Shown here in pieces: positions 1 through 5,441 of a stretch of DNA of 7,519 nucleotides (its first letter is position 1; each line of letters begins with the position of its first letter). Position numbers and translations under genes: made by a program. The notes beneath the pieces were generated by a model, which made no database searches, was not told the DNA's origin, and saw nothing but the letters and a program-made list of their open reading frames with translations. Location: assembly GCA_017501025.1 (NCBI GenBank), contig JAFVXS010000256.1, positions 1 to 7,519 of the forward strand. Reading direction: 5' to 3'. Origin of the DNA: Alistipes sp. (GTDB lineage: Bacteria; Bacteroidota; Bacteroidia; Bacteroidales; Rikenellaceae).

Positions 1-1
1 G

Positions 2-190
2 CTAATTGGTGCTGGTGGCTCAGTAGTAAGTCAAATAGGTGATATATTTGAAAGTTCGCTAAAACGTAAAGCAGGGGTTAAGGATTCTGGAAATTTAATG
101 CCAGGTCATGGCGGAATGTTAGACCGTATTGACGCTTTAATGTTTTGCTTAGTAGCAGTTGGAATTGCTATGATTTGTTTAGTACTTTAA
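2..190 (+). CDS. cdsA: Phosphatidate cytidylyltransferase (CDP-diglyceride synthase), C-terminal fragment
   Basis: This is the last 62 codons of an integral membrane enzyme that makes CDP-diacylglycerol from phosphatidic acid and CTP, the precursor of all bacterial phospholipids. The gene begins before the window. The fragment carries the complete CdsA family signature: an S-x-L-K-R stretch, then KDSGN, then PGHGGMLDRID. A final hydrophobic segment of about 18 residues (from ALMFCLV to MICLVL) is the last membrane helix, followed by TAA. The GDIFES form of the segment before the signature is, from memory, more like proteobacterial CdsA than Bacteroidota CdsA; this is a weak inference. Codon use is unlike the rest of the window: of 8 leucines, 5 are TTA, 2 CTA and 1 CTT, with none of the TTG/CTC/CTG used by the other genes. 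GC is about 38%, against roughly 50% or more to the right. It is convergent with folP. The product call is firm; whether it belongs to the same genome is doubtful. Confidence 0.93.
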   Translation, partial: LIGAGGSVVSQIGDIFESSLKRKAGVKDSGNLMPGHGGMLDRIDALMFCLVAVGIAMICLVL

Positions 191-215
191 GAATAATTTT
201 GATTATACAGTCATA

Positions 216-1085
216 TCAGTAATTATACTTTTGGCTGTATTTATATTTAAAAGGAGATATTGTGTTAAATTTATTAAACAACTCTATGGTTCGCACCGTA
301 TCGAGTACATCGTGCGTGCGAAGCAGTGTCGCACCCTGACGCAACGCCTCCCAATGCAGCGGTTGCACCGCCGATGCAACATCTTCCGGCGTGCTATTCA
401 GTGTCTTATATATCATTGACTTACGCGACAGACCCACCAAAACAGGATACTCCAACTCGACAAGATAGTTCAAATCGGCAAGCAGTCGGAAATTCTGTTC
501 CACGCTCTTCGCAAAGCCAAAACCCGGATCCAAAATAATCCGTTCACGACGAACTCCCCGCTCGACCATCGCTTCGCCCCTATCACGCAGGTAGCGACAC
601 ACCTCCGACGACACATCGTCGTAACAGGTCAAATTCTGCATTGTCTGTGGCGTACCACGCATATGCATCATTACATAAGGCAAATCGTAATGCGACACCA
701 CATCCACCATCTTATCGTCCAATTCACCTGCCGATATGTCGTTCACAATCACATCGCCAAACTCTTCGACAGTTCGTCGTATAATCTCGCTACGGAATGT
801 ATCAACCGATATAGGCACCGTTGCCGATCCATTGCGTATGGCGGAAATACCTCGTTGCACACGTCTCCACTCCTCATCCAACGGAATATCGGCAGCATCG
901 GGACGCGACGAATAGCCACCTATATCTATAATAGATGCCCCCTCTGCAACAACCTGCTCGGTGCGTTGCTCTATCGTCTCAACAGTAGGCGTACGACTAT
1001 CGGCATAAAAAGAGTCGTCGGTGACATTTATAATTGCCACCGCCTGACGCTTAAAAAAGTCGATATCCCTAATATTTATCGCCAT
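216..1085 (-). CDS. folP: Dihydropteroate synthase, 3' end altered
   Basis: This cytoplasmic folate-pathway enzyme condenses 6-hydroxymethyl-7,8-dihydropterin diphosphate with p-aminobenzoate to give dihydropteroate, and is the target of sulfonamides. Family motifs are in order. The first signature is INVTDDSF (residues 19-26; most relatives have Pro at residue 23). The second is GASIIDIGGYSSRP, followed by SVDTFRSE, VNDISAG, MHMRGTPQTM, the pterin-site LDPGFGFAK, and LSRKSM near the C-terminus. The ATG at 1083-1085 is chosen because it follows the coaE stop codon by one base and leaves about 18 residues before the first signature. An in-frame start at 1157 would add 24 polar residues and overlap coaE by 71 bases. 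The resulting length is 289 residues, but the last 17 (FNTISPF onward, 219-269) are Lys/Tyr/Asn-rich and encoded by the AT-rich foreign-looking DNA. The native protein would end near residue 272, the usual length. It is the last gene of the ybbR-like - coaE - folP operon. Confidence 0.93.
   Translation of the reverse strand: MAINIRDIDFFKRQAVAIINVTDDSFYADSRTPTVETIEQRTEQVVAEGASIIDIGGYSSRPDAADIPLDEEWRRVQRGISAIRNGSATVPISVDTFRSEIIRRTVEEFGDVIVNDISAGELDDKMVDVVSHYDLPYVMMHMRGTPQTMQNLTCYDDVSSEVCRYLRDRGEAMVERGVRRERIILDPGFGFAKSVEQNFRLLADLNYLVELEYPVLVGLSRKSMIYKTLNSTPEDVASAVQPLHWEALRQGATLLRTHDVLDTVRTIELFNKFNTISPFKYKYSQKYNY
251..339 (+). other. Shine-Dalgarno plus GTG start of a gene cut off after a few codons
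   Basis: AAGGAG at 251-256 lies five bases before a GTG at 262-264. This is a textbook ribosome binding site and start, placed as expected for a second gene following cdsA in the same direction. The frame reads MLNLLNNS (first codon GTG) and then enters sequence that is clearly the antisense of folP. It stops at TGA 337-339 after 25 codons. The first codons are AT-rich like cdsA; those from about 290 are GC-rich. I read this as the first few codons of a real downstream gene joined to unrelated DNA. In proteobacteria cdsA is commonly followed by dxr or rseP, but too few residues remain to identify it. Other genes in the window lack Shine-Dalgarno sequences, which strengthens the contrast. Confidence 0.55.
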
Positions 1086-1086
1086 A

Positions 1087-1686
1087 TTAACACTGCTTTG
1101 ATTGGAGTGCTGCCCGCTGTCGGATACGACCATTGAGCTCCTCGATATCGCGGACAAAATCCTCCATTGCGATATTTACAATCGTAAATGTTGCTCGGGC
1201 AAGTATATCATCGTCCGACATCTGCACAGCAATTCGCTGTCGGGCGTGCTCCTCGGAACAACCATCACGCTTAACAACTCGCTCGATGCGTAGTGGCATA
1301 GGAGCCAAAACACCCACCGAGATATCCACCTCCGTATCGAACTTTGCCTCGAACAATATCGCCGACTCCAACACTACATAGTCTGCCTGTTGTTGGCTAC
1401 ACCACGACCGAAAGTCGGCTCTTACCGCCGGATGCACTATTGCGTTGAGCCGCTGCAACTCCTCCGTATCACCAAATACCCGCTCCGCCAATCGTTTGCG
1501 ATTCAACTCCTCACCTTCGAAACAGTCGCCAAATGCCAGCTGCAATTCGCCCAACAGAGACTGTTGCTGCATCAACTCCTTGGCACGTTCATCGGCAACA
1601 TAAACGGGTACGCCAAAACGTGCAAAAATTCGACAGGCCTCGCTTTTACCGCTGCCGATACCGCCACAAACTCCTACGCGAATCAC
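1087..1686 (-). CDS. coaE: Dephospho-CoA kinase
   Basis: This enzyme carries out the last step of coenzyme A synthesis, ATP-dependent phosphorylation of the 3'-hydroxyl of dephospho-CoA, in the cytoplasm. It is 199 residues, normal for the family. The P-loop GGIGSGKS is at residues 8-15. Asp32 of YVADERAKEL fits the conserved substrate-site aspartate. LNRKRLAERVF (61-71), the LNAIVHP segment (80-86), ESAILFE (107-113, the usual PLLFE region) and RIAVQMSDDD (151-160) are all family landmarks. The start is GTG at 1684-1686. It overlaps the TGA of the upstream ybbR-like gene as GTGA (1683-1686), so translation is probably coupled. The stop (TAA, 1087-1089) is one base from the folP ATG. No internal Met sits before the P-loop, so the GTG start is well supported. 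Confidence 0.96.
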   Translation of the reverse strand: MIRVGVCGGIGSGKSEACRIFARFGVPVYVADERAKELMQQQSLLGELQLAFGDCFEGEELNRKRLAERVFGDTEELQRLNAIVHPAVRADFRSWCSQQQADYVVLESAILFEAKFDTEVDISVGVLAPMPLRIERVVKRDGCSEEHARQRIAVQMSDDDILARATFTIVNIAMEDFVRDIEELNGRIRQRAALQSKQC

Positions 1687-2126
1687 TCCTTATCTACATT
1701 TATCACCATCTCGGGGATAGTGCCTATCGAACGTAAATTTATATCGCTCAACCGCACTGCAATAGCATCTCGCAACGAAGTCGGATTGATGGTCAAACGA
1801 CGTACTCGGCAGTGCTTGGCATCAACGTTATCGGGCTCCTCGCAAACATCGGTGTACTCCAACTCATCAAGCGGAATCGACAGACGACGCGTAAACGACA
1901 CAACATATCCGAACAATGTCGTTCCTTTACCTTCGACAACGCACGGAACATCAAAACTCTTACCCTCGATACGCACACGAACATCTATCGATGTAGTGTA
2001 GGTATAGTTAAGTTTTGCTACGTACCACAATGTAAACGATGCAAACAAAAGCATCACAAAAACAGGCGAAATATAACTCCGCAACTGATGCAACCCGACG
2101 CTGATATAGTGAATAAATTTTTTCAT
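1683..2126 (-). CDS. Short YbbR-like (CdaR-like) membrane-anchored protein
   Basis: This 147-residue protein starts with MKKF and has one clear membrane helix (about residues 19-37) near the N-terminus. An extracytoplasmic domain follows, predicted rich in beta strands (SIDVRVRIEG, VVEGKGTTLFGYVV). The order of elements (N-terminal helix, an xxLNYTYTTSID-type strand, an LDELEY segment, then INPTSLRDAIAVRLSDINLRSI and a closing T-I-P-E) matches a YbbR-type repeat. The position directly before coaE matches YbbR-like genes of Bacteroidota. Usual YbbR/CdaR proteins are roughly 300 residues or more with several repeats; this one seems to have one. CdaR of Firmicutes regulates the diadenylate cyclase CdaA; that role here is inference. 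The ATG at 2124-2126 is preferred over a GTG two codons upstream (2130-2132), because the GTG overlaps a probable promoter element. The gene's TGA overlaps the coaE GTG. Family assignment is moderate; the gene itself is near certain. Confidence 0.75.
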   Translation of the reverse strand: MKKFIHYISVGLHQLRSYISPVFVMLLFASFTLWYVAKLNYTYTTSIDVRVRIEGKSFDVPCVVEGKGTTLFGYVVSFTRRLSIPLDELEYTDVCEEPDNVDAKHCRVRRLTINPTSLRDAIAVRLSDINLRSIGTIPEMVINVDKE

Positions 2127-2131
2127 ACTCA

Positions 2132-2139
2132 CAAAGATA
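2132..2139 (-). promoter_or_regulatory. Possible Bacteroidota -7 element for ybbR-like - coaE - folP
   Basis: On the minus strand the sequence TATCTTTG fits the Bacteroidota -7 consensus TAnnTTTG and ends five bases before the ATG at 2126. Transcription starting the usual few bases downstream would give a leaderless or nearly leaderless mRNA. No TTTG is found at the expected distance upstream; the nearest, at 2182-2185, is much too far. The call therefore rests on one element and on position in the gap after the secDF terminator. Confidence 0.35.
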
Positions 2140-2210
2140 GCAAAAATTCAACAACTGCGATACGCTATGTGTAATTATTTGCAAACATTAACCCTATAAA
2201 CACCGCTTTC

Positions 2211-2248
2211 AAAAAAAGAGTGTTCAAGTTTTTCAACCCGAACACTCT
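2211..2248 (-). terminator. Intrinsic terminator of secDF
   Basis: Read on the minus strand, AGAGTGTTC (2240-2248) pairs perfectly with GAACACTCT (2217-2225) across a 14-base loop. The hairpin's 3' arm leads straight into a run of seven T (2211-2217 in complement). It lies 22 bases past the secDF stop codon, so secDF is probably transcribed alone and does not read into the ybbR-like operon. Confidence 0.88.
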
Positions 2249-2270
2249 CAATTCTATGGTCTATACTCTA

Positions 2271-5228
2271 TTACTTCTTCTTTGGAAGCATATCGTATGC
2301 CAATGGCGTTGCAATGAATACCGACGAGAATGTACCTACCACGATACCAATAATCAACGCGAATACAAATCCACGGATAGTCTCACCACCGAAGATAAAG
2401 ATTGCCAACAGCGTTAAGAGAGTTGTACCCGAAGTATTCAACGTACGCATCAAAGTTGCTGTAAGCGACTTGTTAATGTTCTCACGGAGATCACGTTTTG
2501 GATAGAGTACCATATTCTCACGAATACGGTCGAAGATAACCACGGTATCGTTAATCGAGTAACCGATAATTGTCAAGATTGCAGCGATAAATGCCTGGTT
2601 AATCTCCAAGTTGAACGGCATAATTGCATAGAACAACGAGAAGACACCGATGATAATGAAGACATCGTGCATAAGCGACAATGTAGCACCCGTAGCCCAC
2701 TGCCACTTCTTAAATCGCAGCGTGATATAGAGACCAATTGCAATGAGCGAGAACAAAATTGCCCAAACTGCACCAGTGGTCATATCCTTTGCGATAGAAG
2801 GACCAATCTTATCTGCCGAAATAATACCATTAACATCCTCTTGTGTACTACGGAATCCGTCGAGCGAAATATCGTAGCCGTAAAGAGGCTTCAATGCGGT
2901 GTAAATCATTGTCTCAACCTCTTCGGTAGTCGCCTCCGAAGTGTCATCGTGCTTGTACTGGGTTACGATACGCATCTGGTTCTCCTGACCATACTGCTTA
3001 ACCTCGAACGAAGCGTTTGCTGCATCCTCTGCCGTAGCAAATACGGTATTCAACTGCGAACGAACCTCCTCTGCCGATACATTCTTATCGAAACGTACAA
3101 CGAAAGTACGACCACCCGTAAACTCAACACCAAGGTTCAAGCCCTGAACGAAGAGCGAGATAACACCTGCAAGAATAATAATGCTCGAAATGGTGTAAGA
3201 GTACTTACGCTTGCCGATAAAGTCGAACTTCACATCTGTAAGCAAATTCTCCGACCACCTACGCGAGAACGAAACCTTACCCCAACGCTGTGCTACCCAC
3301 TCCAACAACAGACGTGTGATGAAAATCGAGCAGAACAACGAAGTGATGATACCGATAATCAGAGTAGTTGCAAAGCCCTGAACAGGACCACTACCAAATA
3401 CATAGAGAACAACACCTGTGATAATAGTAGTCAAGTTACCGTCGATAATTGCCGAGTAAGCATTTGCGAAACCATCCTTAATCGATGCCATCAAACCCTT
3501 ACCGCCACGCATCTCCTCTTTGATACGCTCATAGATGATAACGTTAGCATCAACGGCCATACCCATAGTCAGAACGATACCTGCGATACCAGGGAGTGTC
3601 AATACTGCACCAAACGAGATGAGAATACCCATCAACAAGAATACGTTGGTAAGCAGTGCAACGTCGCACAACCATCCTACTGTCTTATAGAACAAGCCCA
3701 TATAGATAAGCACGAGGATAAATGCGATTACGAACGAAATAAGACCCGAGTTGATAGACTCCTGACCGAGCGAAGGACCAACCACTGTATCCTGAATGAT
3801 ACGAGCAGGTGCAGGCACTTTACCCGATTTGAGTACGTTTGCCAAGTCCTGTGCCTCCTGAATAGTGAAGTCGCCCGAAATCGCAGAGTTACCACCCTCA
3901 ATCTTACCACGAACAACAGGTGCAGAATATACATAGCCATCCAAAACGATAGCGATGCACTTACCTACATTGTCACCCGTAAGCTGTGCCCACTCTGCAA
4001 CACCATTCGAGTTCATCGACATATTAACCTCGGCACTTGCACCGGTCTGTGAATAAGACTCGCGAGCATCCGAAATTGCACTACCATCGAGTGGAGCCTT
4101 ACCGTCGGCACGCTCAACCTTAATTGCATAGAGGAAGTGACGACCATCAGCGTTAGCATCACCCTTGATTCCCCACTTGAAATCAACGTCAGCAGGGAAG
4201 CAGTCGCGAACCTCCGGCATTGCCAGATATTTATTGATTGTAGGGATGTCGGCAGCAACAGCAGCACCGATAACGGCACCACCTGCATAGTCAGGATTCA
4301 AAAGTGCCAACAGAGGATTCTTCTCGCGAGTGAAACGACTTGCAGCAACCTCCTCGGTCTTGGCAGCCTCATCAACCTCTGCTGCGAGTGCAAGAGACTC
4401 ATCCTTCTTCTCCTCGGTAGCCTCGGCAACCTCCACTACGCCTGCGTTCTTCAACACCTGATCGGCACGCAAAAGCGAGTTGAGAAGTTCAGCACCATTG
4501 TAAGTTGTCCAGAACTCCAACGAAGCAGTACCCTGCAAAAGCTTACGAACACGCTCCGGCTCCTTAACACCAGGCAACTCAACCAAGATACGGTTCGAGT
4601 TTGGCAAACGCTGGATATTAGGCTGCATAACGCCAAAGTGGTCGATACGGCTGAGGATGATGTTGAACGATGCCGAAATTGCATCATCGGTCTCCTTTTT
4701 GAGAATCTTAACAATCTCATCATCACTCATACCTACCTGAATATCACGACGGTCAGGGTTGAGGAAGATATCCACCAACTTACCTCCGTTAGATGCCTCG
4801 GCATAAGCAGTTGCGAAGGTCTCGATATAGTCGCCCGAACCGCTCTTCAAAGCCTCACCTGCCTTTTCGATTGCTACGACGAATGCAGGGTCGTCCTTGC
4901 TATCACCAGCCAAAGACTTAACGACATCCTCGACCTGAATTTCGAGCATAACGTTCATACCGCCTTTGAGGTCCAAACCGAGATTAATCTCCTTCTCCTT
5001 ACACTGCTTGTAAGTAAACTGTGCAAGACCTACGTTGTAAACCACCTTGTTCTGAATCGAATCGAGGTAGTACTGTTCCATTGCTGCTTGCTCTGCTGCA
5101 TCGAACTTTGCTGCATACTCTACCGCATCCTTCTCTACACTACGAGTTTTGAGCGAGAAGGTCATCTGATAGAAGCAAGCAAGGGCGAGCAAAATCGCAA
5201 CCAACTTTACAAATCCTTTACTTTGCAT
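2271..5228 (-). CDS. secDF: Fused protein translocase subunit SecDF
   Basis: This inner-membrane protein works with SecYEG, using the proton gradient to pull exported proteins across on the periplasmic side. It is 985 residues in one chain: a SecD half (about 1-650) and a SecF half (about 670-985), a fusion typical of Bacteroidota. An N-terminal helix spans residues 7-24. The SecD motif LGLDLKGG is at 83-90, followed by the large periplasmic P1 region and then a membrane block from about 493. In that block GMAVDANVIIYERIKEE (556-572) holds the proton-path aspartate Asp560. The SecF half has GVEFTGGRTF (700-709) and TIIGYSINDTVVIFDRIREN (887-906), with Asp894 as the counterpart. An Ala/Glu-rich low-complexity insert (about 264-298) interrupts P1. 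The start at 5226-5228 (MQSKGF) is chosen because it sits just before the first helix. A GTG 25 codons upstream lies inside the leader, overlaps a palindrome, and would add a polar extension. A promoter and terminator flank the gene. Confidence 0.97.
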   Translation of the reverse strand: MQSKGFVKLVAILLALACFYQMTFSLKTRSVEKDAVEYAAKFDAAEQAAMEQYYLDSIQNKVVYNVGLAQFTYKQCKEKEINLGLDLKGGMNVMLEIQVEDVVKSLAGDSKDDPAFVVAIEKAGEALKSGSGDYIETFATAYAEASNGGKLVDIFLNPDRRDIQVGMSDDEIVKILKKETDDAISASFNIILSRIDHFGVMQPNIQRLPNSNRILVELPGVKEPERVRKLLQGTASLEFWTTYNGAELLNSLLRADQVLKNAGVVEVAEATEEKKDESLALAAEVDEAAKTEEVAASRFTREKNPLLALLNPDYAGGAVIGAAVAADIPTINKYLAMPEVRDCFPADVDFKWGIKGDANADGRHFLYAIKVERADGKAPLDGSAISDARESYSQTGASAEVNMSMNSNGVAEWAQLTGDNVGKCIAIVLDGYVYSAPVVRGKIEGGNSAISGDFTIQEAQDLANVLKSGKVPAPARIIQDTVVGPSLGQESINSGLISFVIAFILVLIYMGLFYKTVGWLCDVALLTNVFLLMGILISFGAVLTLPGIAGIVLTMGMAVDANVIIYERIKEEMRGGKGLMASIKDGFANAYSAIIDGNLTTIITGVVLYVFGSGPVQGFATTLIIGIITSLFCSIFITRLLLEWVAQRWGKVSFSRRWSENLLTDVKFDFIGKRKYSYTISSIIILAGVISLFVQGLNLGVEFTGGRTFVVRFDKNVSAEEVRSQLNTVFATAEDAANASFEVKQYGQENQMRIVTQYKHDDTSEATTEEVETMIYTALKPLYGYDISLDGFRSTQEDVNGIISADKIGPSIAKDMTTGAVWAILFSLIAIGLYITLRFKKWQWATGATLSLMHDVFIIIGVFSLFYAIMPFNLEINQAFIAAILTIIGYSINDTVVIFDRIRENMVLYPKRDLRENINKSLTATLMRTLNTSGTTLLTLLAIFIFGGETIRGFVFALIIGIVVGTFSSVFIATPLAYDMLPKKK

Positions 5229-5284
5229 TTGAGTTAAAATTTTTGTTAATATTATTTGTTGTCTTAAACCCTTATTTTGGTGTC

Positions 5285-5303
5285 GTGTATATAAAATATA
5301 CAC
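5285..5303 (-). repeat. Perfect inverted repeat in the secDF leader
   Basis: GTGTATATAAAATATACAC has two exact 8-base arms (5285-5292 and 5296-5303) around a 3-base centre. It sits just downstream of the secDF -7 element, so the arms would lie within about the first 20 bases of the mRNA. It could be a 5' stem-loop that stabilises the transcript or affects its translation, or a binding site for a dimeric regulator overlapping the start of transcription. No poly-T follows on the minus strand, so it is not a terminator. Confidence 0.6.
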
Positions 5304-5311
5304 ACAGCGGG

Positions 5312-5342
5312 CAAAGGTAAATAAAATTTTTCAAAACACAAA
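5312..5342 (-). promoter_or_regulatory. Bacteroidota-type promoter of secDF
   Basis: On the minus strand, TTTG (complement of 5339-5342), a 19-base spacer, and TACCTTTG (complement of 5312-5319) match the Bacteroidota housekeeping sigma consensus of TTTG and TAnnTTTG at the usual spacing. The predicted start of transcription is near 5305, giving a leader of about 77 bases before the ATG at 5228. No Shine-Dalgarno sequence is visible before that ATG; the leader is AT-rich, as is common in this phylum. Confidence 0.75.
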
Positions 5343-5441
5343 ATAGATAAACGCCTTATGGCATTAAAAAATCACTCCTACAACGATTTAACCTTTACAT
5401 TGATATCGTGTCTATCTATAAAGTTAAATTCGAACAGCACT

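Noticed and set aside
1086..1157. Longer FolP starting at 1157
   Set aside because: It would overlap coaE by 71 bases and add a Ser-rich stretch not seen in DHPS; the ATG at 1085 fits the operon spacing.
2667..4052. Open frame of 461 codons on the plus strand inside secDF
   Set aside because: It is antisense to a certain gene. The translation is rich in Cys, Arg, Asn and Thr with no hydrophobic core or recognisable motif, as expected from the mirror of secDF codon use.
4137..5237. Open frame of 366 codons on the plus strand, antisense to the SecD half
   Set aside because: Same reason: Cys/Leu/Arg-rich nonsense composition, and it ends within the secDF leader with no promoter or family motif.
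5229..5303. N-terminal extension of SecDF from a GTG at 5303
   Set aside because: The extra 25 residues are polar and lie in the leader over the palindrome, while the ATG at 5228 directly precedes the first membrane helix.
5358..5441. Upstream ATG start for the UGSC-like gene
   Set aside because: It would put 28 polar residues in front of a clean signal peptide; the Met at 5442 begins a typical signal sequence.
5343..5441. Promoter for the UGSC-like gene
   Set aside because: Partial matches to TAnnTTTG exist (for example around 5390-5402), but each lacks a key base and none has a TTTG partner at the right distance.
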